Positions 33,387 to 41,232 of a DNA stretch of 64,000 nucleotides are shown in pieces; position 1 is the stretch's first letter, and the number at the start of each line of letters is the position of its first letter. A model generated the notes under the pieces. It was not told where the DNA came from. It was given only the letters and a program-made list of their open reading frames with translations, and did not search any database. A program made the translations under genes and the position numbers. The stretch is from NCBI GenBank assembly GCA_963818445.1, contig CAWFSG010000001.1, positions 186,001 through 250,000 on the forward strand. The letters are read 5' to 3'. Source of the DNA: Prado023 sp963818445. Lineage in GTDB: Bacteria; Actinomycetota; Actinomycetes; S36-B12; CAIYMF01.

Positions 33387-33926
33387 ATGACCGTACATCC
33401 GGCTGTGCTCGGACGTTTCTTCGATGACTTCGAGGTCGGTGACATCTACCAGCACCCCTTCGGCCGGACGATCACCGAGGCCGACAATGCCTGGTTCACC
33501 CTGCTGACCTGCAACACCAACCAGATGCACTTCAACTCGCACCTGTCGGCGCAGAACCCGATCACCGAGGGCAAGATCATCGTGGTGTCGGGCTTCACGG
33601 TCGGGCTGGTCCTGGGCCTGACCGTCCTGGACATGAGCCAGAACGCCGTGGCCAACCTCGGCTGGAACAACATCAAGCTGACCCACCCCGTCTACGTCGG
33701 CGACACCATCTACGCCGAGAGTGTCTGCACCGACAAGCGCCCCTCGAAGTCCCGGCCGGACATGGGGATCATCTCGATGATGACCCGCGCCCTGAACCAG
33801 GACGGCGACGTCGTGATGACCTACGACCGCTCCGTGATGATCCCGACCCGCGCCAGCGGGATCGGGCAGAACTACTTCCCCCAGGCCAAGGTCGGCCCGA
33901 TGGAGGTGCCCGCGCCCAAGGAGTAG
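33387..33926 (+). CDS. MaoC-family dehydratase/hydratase (hot-dog fold)
   Basis: This 179-residue hot-dog-fold protein has ATG 33387 after AGAGGAGGACTC. It shows TITEADNAWFTLLTCNTNQMHFN, in which the usual D-x-x-x-x-H hydratase dyad has Asn in the Asp position, as in the mesaconyl-CoA or (R)-enoyl-CoA hydratase-like subfamily. It also has a NLGWNNIKLTHPVYVGDTIYAES strand. It would hydrate enoyl-CoA thioesters, perhaps in beta-methylmalyl/mesaconyl or fatty acid metabolism. No other gene of such a pathway is nearby, so the substrate is unknown. A strong hairpin follows it. Confidence 0.82.
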   Translation: MTVHPAVLGRFFDDFEVGDIYQHPFGRTITEADNAWFTLLTCNTNQMHFNSHLSAQNPITEGKIIVVSGFTVGLVLGLTVLDMSQNAVANLGWNNIKLTHPVYVGDTIYAESVCTDKRPSKSRPDMGIISMMTRALNQDGDVVMTYDRSVMIPTRASGIGQNYFPQAKVGPMEVPAPKE

Positions 33927-33959
33927 CCGACGACCCGCTGGGGGCAACGCTCCGCGGTC

Positions 33960-34000
33960 ACGAATCCCGGTCTGGACCACGCGGTCCGACCGGGATTCGT
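33960..34000 (+). terminator. Long hairpin after the MaoC gene, probable terminator
   Basis: ACGAATCCCGGTC (33960-33972) pairs with GACCGGGATTCGT (33988-34000), 13 perfect base pairs, and the loop holds a further GGACC/GGTCC stem. No U-run follows. It separates the MaoC gene from the mraZ promoter. Confidence 0.6.
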
Positions 34001-34079
34001 CATGTTCGGACCGACTTCTGGGGCCCATGGGGGTGATGTGGAGGGTTTCTCTCCAGAAATGGGCTCAAAGGGAGACAAG

Positions 34080-34104
34080 TGGAGGGTTGTGGAGTATGGT
34101 GGCG
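34080..34104. promoter_or_regulatory. MraZ operator: three direct repeats of TGG(A/C)G at 10-nt period
   Basis: TGGAG at 34080 and 34090 and TGGCG at 34100 are exactly one helical turn apart, the arrangement of MraZ boxes (TGGGN-type direct repeats) upstream of mraZ in other bacteria. A further TGGAG lies at 34039. TATGGT (34095-34100) inside the array could be the -10, so MraZ binding would repress its own promoter. Confidence 0.65.
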
Positions 34105-34139
34105 TGTGTTCGAGCTGTGAGGGGTGCGAGGGGAGGTGA

Positions 34140-34577
34140 GTGGCCGTGTTCCTCGGGACGCATTTCCCGAAGCTGGACGAGAAGGGCCGCATCATCCTTC
34201 CCGCCAAGTTCCGCGAGCCCCTGGCCGAGGGCCTGGTCCTGACCAAGGGCCAGGACCACTGCCTGGTCGTCTGGCCGCGCGCGGAGTTCGACGCCTACGC
34301 CGCCGATCTGCGCGCCAGCGCCCAGGCCAATGCCCGGGTGCGCGCCATGACGCGCGTCTTCTTCTCCTCGGCCTTCGACGAGTCGCTGGATCGCCAGGGC
34401 CGCCTGACCGTCCCGCCGGTCCTGCGCGACTACGCGTCCCTGGATCGCGAGCTGACGGTCGTGGGCGCGGACAACCGCATCGAGATCTGGGCCGCCGACG
34501 CCTGGGAGACCTACCTGTCCCGGCACGAGGCCGAGTTCGCCGAACTCGACCAGGACGGGGGTGTCGTCCTGCCCTGA
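34140..34577 (+). CDS. mraZ: Transcriptional regulator MraZ
   Basis: This 145-residue protein starts at GTG 34140 behind GGGAGGT. It has two AbrB-like SpoVT domains: FLGTHFPKLDEKGRIILPAKFRE and VFFSSAFDESLDRQGRLTVPPVLR. MraZ rings bind direct repeats upstream of mraZ and repress the dcw operon; fitting repeats are present about 40-60 nt upstream. It is the first gene of the cluster and of normal length for the family. After its stop, a 147-nt gap with a duplicated segment leads to a short unannotated gene and rsmH. Confidence 0.93.
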   Translation: MAVFLGTHFPKLDEKGRIILPAKFREPLAEGLVLTKGQDHCLVVWPRAEFDAYAADLRASAQANARVRAMTRVFFSSAFDESLDRQGRLTVPPVLRDYASLDRELTVVGADNRIEIWAADAWETYLSRHEAEFAELDQDGGVVLP

Positions 34578-34724
34578 TCTGTTGTCCTGTCCGCCCCATG
34601 AGATTCCCCTCCGCGATCTCGACACCACTTCCCCGGTGCCGAGACCACCCCGACGCCACTTCCCCGGCGCCGGAGACGCGGCGGGGGGCCTGGTGGTACG
34701 GCCCCGCTTCCAGGAGGTGCCCTC

Positions 34725-34820
34725 ATGCAGGTGTTCCGCCGGTACCTCGCCCTCCCGGCCTCGCTGCTCTGCACGGTTGCCACGCTCTACGTGGTCAACC
34801 AGCTCGTGGTCCCCGGGTGA
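34725..34820 (+). CDS. 31-residue predicted membrane microprotein between mraZ and rsmH
   Basis: An ATG at 34725 follows a strong AGGAGGT (34712-34718) with 6-nt spacing. The frame encodes 31 residues: a basic start (MQVFRRYLALPAS) followed by one hydrophobic segment (SLLCTVATLYVVNQLVV) and stop TGA at 34818-34820. The last 4 nt overlap the GTG of rsmH (GTGA), so it would be translationally coupled to rsmH. A ribosome site, coupling and a clean transmembrane profile are the reasons for calling it. I know of no described family. It could equally be a leader peptide whose translation delivers ribosomes to rsmH. Confidence 0.5.
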   Translation: MQVFRRYLALPASLLCTVATLYVVNQLVVPG

Positions 34821-35776
34821 GCCCGGAACCGGGGCATGTGCCCGTCCTCCTCGAGCGCTGCCTGGAGCTGCTCGGTCCTGCGCTGAGCCGCCCCGGGGCG
34901 GTGGCTGTCGATGCCACCCTGGGCCTTGGCGGTCACGCGGAAGCGATGTTGGCCGCCCATCCCGACCTCGTCGTCGTCGGACTGGACCGTGACACCGAGG
35001 CGCTGGCCCGCGCCAGTGACCGGCTCGCCCCGTTCGGCCAGCGGTTCCGTGGCGTGCACTGCGTCTACGACCAGCTGCCCGAGGCGATCAGGGGCCAGGG
35101 GTACCGGCAGGTGGATGCGATCCTGTTCGACCTCGGCGTCTCGTCCATGCAGCTCGACGTCGCTGACCGCGGCTTCGCCTACTCCCAGGACGCCGCCCTG
35201 GACATGCGGATGGACCAGACCCAGGGGATCACCGCAGCGGAGGTGCTCAACACCTACCCGGTGGGCGACCTCGCCCGGATCCTGCGCACCTACGGGGAGG
35301 AGAAGTTCGCCGGACCCCTGGCCCGGGCGATCGTCCGGGAGCGCGAGCGCGAGCCGTTCACGACCAGCCCTCGCCTCGTCGCGCTGATCCGCGACACGAT
35401 CCCAGCCCCGGCCCGGCGGACCGGGGGCAACCCCGCCAAGCGCACGTTCCAGGCGCTGCGCATCGAGGTCAACTCCGAGCTCGACGTGCTGCGCCGGGCG
35501 ATCCCCGCGGCACTCTCGGTGCTCACGGTGGGTGGCCGGATGGTGGTCCTGAGCTATCACTCGGGTGAGGACCGGATCGTCAAGGCCGCCCTGATGCCTG
35601 CCACCAACCCGGTCGTCCCGCACGGCCTGCCGGTGATTCCCGAGGAATTGCGCCCCACTGCGCGTGTGCTGACACGCGGATCGCAGAAAGCATCGGAAGA
35701 TGAGGTCCTGCGAAACCCGCGTGCCGCCTCGGTGCGCCTGCGGGCCGTGGAGAAGGTCGATGTCCGGGAGGTCTGA
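34817..35776 (+). CDS. rsmH: 16S rRNA (cytosine1402-N4)-methyltransferase
   Basis: RsmH (MraW) methylates C1402 in the ribosomal P site using SAM. The 319-residue protein opens HVPVLLERCLELL, followed by the SAM-binding VAVDATLGLGGHAEAML and LDRDTEALARAS. The family motif ILFDLGVSSMQLD and the C-terminal RVLTRGS...NPRAASVRLRAVEK are present. The GTG at 34817 was chosen because it overlaps the stop of the preceding short gene and starts exactly at the family N-terminus; the open frame extends much further upstream through unrelated sequence. ftsL begins directly after its stop. Confidence 0.95.
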   Translation: MSPEPGHVPVLLERCLELLGPALSRPGAVAVDATLGLGGHAEAMLAAHPDLVVVGLDRDTEALARASDRLAPFGQRFRGVHCVYDQLPEAIRGQGYRQVDAILFDLGVSSMQLDVADRGFAYSQDAALDMRMDQTQGITAAEVLNTYPVGDLARILRTYGEEKFAGPLARAIVREREREPFTTSPRLVALIRDTIPAPARRTGGNPAKRTFQALRIEVNSELDVLRRAIPAALSVLTVGGRMVVLSYHSGEDRIVKAALMPATNPVVPHGLPVIPEELRPTARVLTRGSQKASEDEVLRNPRAASVRLRAVEKVDVREV

Positions 35777-36571
35777 ATGAGTTCGACGCGTACGGCAGGT
35801 CGCCGCGAGTCGCGACCCCCGGGCGCCAGATCGGCCCGGACGGCCCGCACGACGTCACGTCGGCCGAGCTCGTCGGGCGCGGCACCGCTGTCCGATCCGG
35901 GGAGTGTCGCGGTGCAGGACCGGCCGTCCGCCGACGAGTCCGCCGTGCCCTCGAGTCGCCGGGCTGGCCGCTCCCGGGCCCAGGGGATGCCCCGGTCGAG
36001 GTCCCCGCGGCATCGGATGCTCCTTGTCTGCACCGCGGTACTGGCCGCCGGGTTCTTCGCCGTCCTGCTGCTCAACACGGTCATCAGCCAGGGCGCCTTC
36101 CGCCAGCACGAGCTCGAGATCCAGCTGATCCTGCTCGCCGAGAAGGAGGAGGCGCTGGCCCGCGAGGTCCAGCAGGCGGAGGCGCCGCTCGAGGTCGAGA
36201 AGGCGGCCCGCAAGCTGGGCATGGTCCCGGCCGCTGCGCCGGTGTTCCTCCGGCTGTCCGATGGCAAGGTCCTGGGCGAGCCGGTGCCCGCATCGGCCCC
36301 GACCGCGCCGGTCGACTTCGCCGGCGCCCCGGGGATCCAGCCCACCCCGAAGCCCTCCGCGAGTGGCGATGCCCCCATCGACCCCGCACTGGACCCGGCC
36401 ACAGGGTTGGCCCCGACCACCGTGATCGATCCGGCGCTCGACCCAGCCACCGGCCTGGATCCCGCAGCCTCGCCCGCAGCCAGCGCTGCGGCTGACCCCG
36501 CGGTTGACCCAGCGGCCAGCCCCGCAGCCAGCCCCACGCCCGTCCCGACCCAGCAAGGGGTGAACCCGTGA
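35777..36571 (+). CDS. ftsL: FtsL-like cell division protein with Pro/Ala-rich tail
   Basis: This 264-residue single-pass protein lies in the ftsL position between rsmH and ftsI. It has a long basic cytoplasmic N-terminus (1-80, Arg/Ser-rich), a transmembrane helix (about 81-103) and a short coiled-coil region (HELEIQLILLAEKEEALAREVQQAE) ending in KAARKLGMVPAAAPVFLRL. A Pro/Ala/Asp-rich extracytoplasmic tail of about 80 residues contains repeated DPALDPATGL units. FtsL with FtsB and FtsQ activates septal peptidoglycan synthesis. Primary sequence conservation in FtsL is low, so the name rests mainly on position and topology. The tail is much longer than usual. Confidence 0.8.
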   Translation: MSSTRTAGRRESRPPGARSARTARTTSRRPSSSGAAPLSDPGSVAVQDRPSADESAVPSSRRAGRSRAQGMPRSRSPRHRMLLVCTAVLAAGFFAVLLLNTVISQGAFRQHELEIQLILLAEKEEALAREVQQAEAPLEVEKAARKLGMVPAAAPVFLRLSDGKVLGEPVPASAPTAPVDFAGAPGIQPTPKPSASGDAPIDPALDPATGLAPTTVIDPALDPATGLDPAASPAASAAADPAVDPAASPAASPTPVPTQQGVNP

Positions 36572-38343
36572 GCTCCATCGCCCCACCTCGTGCGCCGCGC
36601 ACCAGTCCGGATCCCGCGCACGCCGCGGCGCCGAGGCGCTTCAGCCGGGGCGAGGGCAGGACCCGCGCGATCTACCTGACCTTCGCCGTGCTGATGCTGC
36701 TGAGCATCTACGCCGGCCGGGTCTTCGACCTGATGGTGCTCAAGGGCGACGACCTGGCCACCATGGGACAGAACCAGCGCAGCCGCACCCTCCCACTGCC
36801 GGCCGACCGCGGACCGATCTACGACTCCCAGGGTGCGCCCCTGGCGATCACCGTCGAGTCGCGCAACGTGACCGCGGACCAGAACCTCATCGAGAACCCG
36901 GCCGAGGCAGCGGCCCGACTGGCCCCGATGCTGGGGATGGACCAGGCCACCCTGCAGGCCAAGCTCACCGGAACGGACAAGTTCGTCTACGTCACCAAGG
37001 GGCTCACCCCCGAGCAGTGGCGCCAGATCAAGGACCTGGGCATCGTGGGGATCTTCAGCGAGAAGACCACGAAGCGCACCTATCCCTCGGGCACGCTGGC
37101 GGCCAACATCCTGGGCTTCGTCAACGCCGAGGGGGTGGGTTCCGGAGGGCTGGAGATGGCCCTGGATTCCCGGCTCAAGGGTGTGGACGGCTCCCGCACC
37201 TTCGAGCAGGGCGCGGCCGGTCAGGCCATCCCGTCGGCTGAGGACGTCCTGCGCGCGCCCCAACCGGGCCAGGGCGTGCAGCTGACCATCAACCGCGACA
37301 TCCAGTACGTCGCGCAGCGGGCGATCGCGACCCGCGTGCGCGAGGCCAACGCCGAGAGTGGCACGGTCGTGGTGCTCGAGGCCAAGACCGGCCGGATCCT
37401 GGCCATGGCCACCGCGCCGACGTTCGACCCGAACAACTACCGGGATGCCGACAAGGACGACATGGGCAACCGGCCCGTCTCGGAGATCTACGAGCCCGGG
37501 TCGACGGGCAAGGTCCTGACCATGTCCGCCGTCCTCGAGGAGGGCAAGGCGAAGCCGACGTCGAAGATGACGGTGCCGCCGGTGCTCAACCGTGGCGGGC
37601 ACACCACCCACGACCACACCGACCACGGCACGCTCCAGCTGACCCTCAACGGCGTCCTGGCCGAGTCCAGCAACATCGGCACGATCCTGTTCGCCGACAA
37701 GATCGGTGGCAAGAAGCTCTACGAGTACCAGCGCAAGTTCGGCATGGGCCAGCCGACCGGGCTCAAGTTCCCCGGCGAGGAGAACGGCATCCTGCCCAAG
37801 CCGGAGAACTGGTGGCCCACCACCTTCCAGGCCCTGGCCTACGGCCAGAGCTACTCGGTGACCTCACTGCAGGTGGCCGGGGTCTACCAGACGATCGCCA
37901 ACAACGGCGTCCGGCTCACGCCGCGGCTCATCGACGGGTACGTCGACCCGGACGGATCGTTCGAGCCCGCCCCGACGCAGCCCGGGATCAGGGTCGTGGG
38001 CAAGAAGACGGCGAAGACGATGTCCAAGATGCTGGAGAACGTGGTCACTGAGGGGACCGGCAAGATCGCGGCGATCCCCGGCTACCGGGTGGCAGGCAAG
38101 ACCGGCACCGCCGAGCGCGCGGTCAACGGCGGCTACTCCGGCTTCAGCGCCTCCTTCATCGGATTCGCGCCGGCGGATGATCCGGAGATCGTCGTCCAGG
38201 TCATGCTGCAGGATCCGAAGAACGGTCACTACGGCGCGGTGCTGGGCGGCCCGGTGTTCAAGACCGTCATGTCCTACGCGCTGCAGGAGCTGAAGATCCC
38301 GCCGTCGGGCACCAAGTCCCCCCAGATCCCGACCACCTGGTAG
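36568..38343 (+). CDS. ftsI: Class B penicillin-binding protein, septal transpeptidase
   Basis: This 591-residue protein has an N-terminal transmembrane helix (about residues 32-52), a PBP dimerisation domain (LPADRGPIYDSQGAPLA) and a transpeptidase domain. The three active-site motifs are EPGSTGK (SxxK), ESSNIG (SxN) and VAGKTGTA (KTG). It crosslinks septal peptidoglycan together with FtsW. No PASTA repeats are visible, so it is the FtsI type rather than the PASTA-carrying PBPs. GTG 36568 overlaps the ftsL stop by 4 nt. The N-terminal 30 residues are Pro/Ala-rich, as usual in actinobacterial FtsI. Confidence 0.95.
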   Translation: MSSIAPPRAPRTSPDPAHAAAPRRFSRGEGRTRAIYLTFAVLMLLSIYAGRVFDLMVLKGDDLATMGQNQRSRTLPLPADRGPIYDSQGAPLAITVESRNVTADQNLIENPAEAAARLAPMLGMDQATLQAKLTGTDKFVYVTKGLTPEQWRQIKDLGIVGIFSEKTTKRTYPSGTLAANILGFVNAEGVGSGGLEMALDSRLKGVDGSRTFEQGAAGQAIPSAEDVLRAPQPGQGVQLTINRDIQYVAQRAIATRVREANAESGTVVVLEAKTGRILAMATAPTFDPNNYRDADKDDMGNRPVSEIYEPGSTGKVLTMSAVLEEGKAKPTSKMTVPPVLNRGGHTTHDHTDHGTLQLTLNGVLAESSNIGTILFADKIGGKKLYEYQRKFGMGQPTGLKFPGEENGILPKPENWWPTTFQALAYGQSYSVTSLQVAGVYQTIANNGVRLTPRLIDGYVDPDGSFEPAPTQPGIRVVGKKTAKTMSKMLENVVTEGTGKIAAIPGYRVAGKTGTAERAVNGGYSGFSASFIGFAPADDPEIVVQVMLQDPKNGHYGAVLGGPVFKTVMSYALQELKIPPSGTKSPQIPTTW

Positions 38344-38347
38344 CCCT

Positions 38348-39850
38348 GTGATCCGACCGACCGGCATCCGCATGGGCGGGGCCGCCCTGCGCCGCATGCT
38401 GGGACTGCCTGACGGGCCGCCCGAGGCTGTCACCGGGGTCACCCTGGACTCCCGTCGCGTGCGCCCAGGGGACCTCTACGCCGCACTGCCCGGCTTCACG
38501 ACCCACGGGGCCAGGTTCGCCGGGATGGCCCAGGGGTCCGGCGCGGTGGCGATCCTCACCGATCCCGCCGGGGCCGCCCTGATCCGGTCCGAACCGGGGG
38601 TGGAGCTGCCCCTCCTGGTCGTCGACGACCCCCGGGCAGTGCTCGGTGCAGTGTCGGCCCGGGTGTACGGCGACCCCGCCGAGGACCTTGCGACCACGGG
38701 GATCACCGGCACCAACGGCAAGACGACCGCGAGCTACCTGCTCGATGCCGCCCTGCGGGCTGCGGGACGCACCACCGGGGTGATCGGCACGGTCGCCACC
38801 CACATCGGCGACGAGGTCCTCCCGGCCGCCCGGACCACGCCGGAGGCCCCGGACCTGCACGCCCTCCTGGCGGTGATGCGCGAGCGCGGCGCGTCGGCGG
38901 TCACGATGGAGGTGTCCAGTCACGCGCTGGAGCTGGGCCGGGTGGACGGCATGGTCTTCGATCTCGCCGTGTTCACCAACCTGAGCCAGGACCACCTGGA
39001 CTTCCACGGCGACATGGAGTCCTACTTCGCCGCCAAGGCCCAGCTGTTCATCGCCCAGCGCGCCACCGCGGGCCTGGTCTGCGTCGACGACCCGTGGGGC
39101 CAGCGGCTGGCCGTCGAGGCGGGCATTCCGGTCGTGACGTACGCGGTGGGGGCTCCGGCGGACTGGACGGCCACGCACGTGACCCCCGGTGACCAGGCAA
39201 TGACGACCTTCGTCGCGAACGGACCGGGGATACAGGTGCCGGCGCGGGTGGGAATGCCAGGGCTGTTCAACGTGGCCAATGCCCTGGCCGCCCTGGCTGC
39301 CGCCGTCCACCACGGTGTCGATCCGCTCGTCGCATCCGCCGCGATCGGCGACTGTGCGGGGGTCCCCGGGCGGATGGAGCGCATCCGGGCCGGGCAGGAG
39401 TTCCTCGTCCTCGTGGACTACGCCCACACTCCCGATGCCGTCGAACGTGCCATCGCGGCCGCGCGGCAGGCTGTCACCGGCGACGTGATCGTGGTGCTCG
39501 GCTGCGGCGGGGACCGCGACCGGGACAAGCGCCCGCTGATGGGCCAGGTCGCTGCCCGCGACGCTGACGTCCTGATCATCACCGACGACAACCCGCGCTC
39601 CGAGCCGCCATCGCAGATCAGGGCGGCCATGATGGAGGGCGCGCGCCGGGTCGGATCGCCGCAGCGAGCCGTGCTTCACGAGCAGGGTGATCGCCGCGCC
39701 GCGATCACGTTGGCCGTGCGATCAGCGGGTCCGTCCGACTGCGTCCTGCTGCTGGGCAAGGGGCACGAGCAGGGACAGGAGGCAGCAGGAGTGGTCACAC
39801 CGTTCGACGACCGACTCGTGGTGCGCGAGGCGCTGGAGGCGTTGGCATGA
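38348..39850 (+). CDS. murE: UDP-N-acetylmuramoyl-L-alanyl-D-glutamate--2,6-diaminopimelate ligase
   Basis: This 500-residue Mur ligase has the P-loop GITGTNGKTTASYLL, ATP-site residues and VFTNLSQDHLDFHGDMESYF. The third-residue specificity motif is DNPR (ITDDNPRSEPP), which selects meso-diaminopimelate rather than lysine, so the peptidoglycan should be A1gamma-type. The carbamylated-lysine region and the C-terminal GKGHEQGQE are present. It starts at GTG 38348, 4 nt after the ftsI stop, and overlaps murF by 4 nt. Confidence 0.95.
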   Translation: MIRPTGIRMGGAALRRMLGLPDGPPEAVTGVTLDSRRVRPGDLYAALPGFTTHGARFAGMAQGSGAVAILTDPAGAALIRSEPGVELPLLVVDDPRAVLGAVSARVYGDPAEDLATTGITGTNGKTTASYLLDAALRAAGRTTGVIGTVATHIGDEVLPAARTTPEAPDLHALLAVMRERGASAVTMEVSSHALELGRVDGMVFDLAVFTNLSQDHLDFHGDMESYFAAKAQLFIAQRATAGLVCVDDPWGQRLAVEAGIPVVTYAVGAPADWTATHVTPGDQAMTTFVANGPGIQVPARVGMPGLFNVANALAALAAAVHHGVDPLVASAAIGDCAGVPGRMERIRAGQEFLVLVDYAHTPDAVERAIAAARQAVTGDVIVVLGCGGDRDRDKRPLMGQVAARDADVLIITDDNPRSEPPSQIRAAMMEGARRVGSPQRAVLHEQGDRRAAITLAVRSAGPSDCVLLLGKGHEQGQEAAGVVTPFDDRLVVREALEALA

Positions 39851-41232
39851 TCAGGATGGACATCGCGGCGGTGGCGCAGGCTGTGGGCGGGATCCTCGTC
39901 GACTGCCCGGATCCGACCATCCTCGTGTCCGGGGCGGTGGCCGACTCGCGGGTGGCCGGCCCCGGGGACCTCTACGTCGCGATCGTGGGGGAGCGCGTCG
40001 ACGGTCATGACTTCGCCGCCGGGGCCCACGCGGCCGGCGCCGTGGTGACCCTCGGCTCCCGGCCCACCGGCCTGCCCACCATCGTCGTCACCGACGACCC
40101 CGTCGCGGCCCTGGGCAGGTTGGCGAGCCACGTCCTCGACGAGCTTCCCGAGGCCCGCGTGGTGGCCATCACCGGATCGTCGGGCAAGACCACGACCAAG
40201 GACCTGATCGCCACCCTCCTGGAGGACCTGGGCCCGACGGTGGCTCCGGCCGGGTCGTTCAACACCGAGGTCGGCCTGCCGCTGACGATCCTTCGCGCGA
40301 CGTCCGACACGCGATTCGTCGTCCTCGAGATGGGGGCTCGAGGCATCGGCCACATCGCCACGCTGTGCCGGATCGCCCCTCCCGACGTCAGCGTCGTGCT
40401 CAACGTCGGATCGGCGCACCTCGGCGAGTTCGGCAGCCGCGAGGCGATCGGGCAGGCCAAGGGCGAGATCGTCGAGGCACTGGATCCCGATGGGCTGGCG
40501 GTCCTCAACGCCGATGACCCGATCGTCGCCGCGATGGCCCGGCGCTGCCCCGCCCCGATCGTCACGTTCGGGGCCAGCCCGGCAGCCGACGTCCGTGCGG
40601 TCGGGCTGACCCTGGACAGCTCCGCCCGGGCCGGGTTCACCCTGCACACCCCGTCCGGGGACGCCGAGGTGCAGATGGCCATGGTCGGCGAGCACATGGC
40701 CGCGAACGCGTGCGCCGCCGCCGCCGTGGCGATGCACTTCGGGATGACGGCTTCCCGTGCTGCCGCGCTGCTCGGCGCTGCGCAGCCGCGCAGCCGCTGG
40801 CGGATGGAGGTCTCGACGACCACGTCGGGCATCACCGTGGTGAACGACGCCTACAACGCCAACCCCGAGTCGATGCGCGCGGCCCTGCGATCCCTGGCGG
40901 CGATGCGCGGGCGGGGACGCACGATCGCGGTCCTCGGCGAGATGCGCGAGCTGGGCGCCGACAGCATCGCCGAGCACGACGAGGTGGGCCGGCTGGCCGT
41001 CCGGCTCGACATCTCCAAGACGATCGCTGTGGGACAGGGCGCCCGAGCCCTCTACCTCGGGGCGGCGCAGGAGGGCTCGTGGAACGAGGAGGCGGTGTTC
41101 GTGCCCGACGTGGACGCGGCCATCGAGCTCCTGCGCGGCCTGGTCCAACCCGGTGATGTGGTGCTGGTCAAGGCATCGCGATCGATCGGCCTCGAGGCCG
41201 TGGCCCACGCACTCCTGGAGGACCCCACATGA
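39847..41232 (+). CDS. murF: UDP-N-acetylmuramoyl-tripeptide--D-alanyl-D-alanine ligase
   Basis: This 461-residue enzyme adds D-Ala-D-Ala to the UDP-MurNAc tripeptide in the cytoplasm. It has the P-loop AITGSSGKTTTKDL, LTILRATSDTRFVVLEMGARGIGHI, LNVGSAHLGEFGSREAI and the C-terminal VVNDAYNANPESM motif typical of MurF. The start ATG 39847 lies inside the murE stop (ATGA), and its own stop overlaps the mraY start the same way. Length is standard. Confidence 0.95.
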   Translation: MIRMDIAAVAQAVGGILVDCPDPTILVSGAVADSRVAGPGDLYVAIVGERVDGHDFAAGAHAAGAVVTLGSRPTGLPTIVVTDDPVAALGRLASHVLDELPEARVVAITGSSGKTTTKDLIATLLEDLGPTVAPAGSFNTEVGLPLTILRATSDTRFVVLEMGARGIGHIATLCRIAPPDVSVVLNVGSAHLGEFGSREAIGQAKGEIVEALDPDGLAVLNADDPIVAAMARRCPAPIVTFGASPAADVRAVGLTLDSSARAGFTLHTPSGDAEVQMAMVGEHMAANACAAAAVAMHFGMTASRAAALLGAAQPRSRWRMEVSTTTSGITVVNDAYNANPESMRAALRSLAAMRGRGRTIAVLGEMRELGADSIAEHDEVGRLAVRLDISKTIAVGQGARALYLGAAQEGSWNEEAVFVPDVDAAIELLRGLVQPGDVVLVKASRSIGLEAVAHALLEDPT

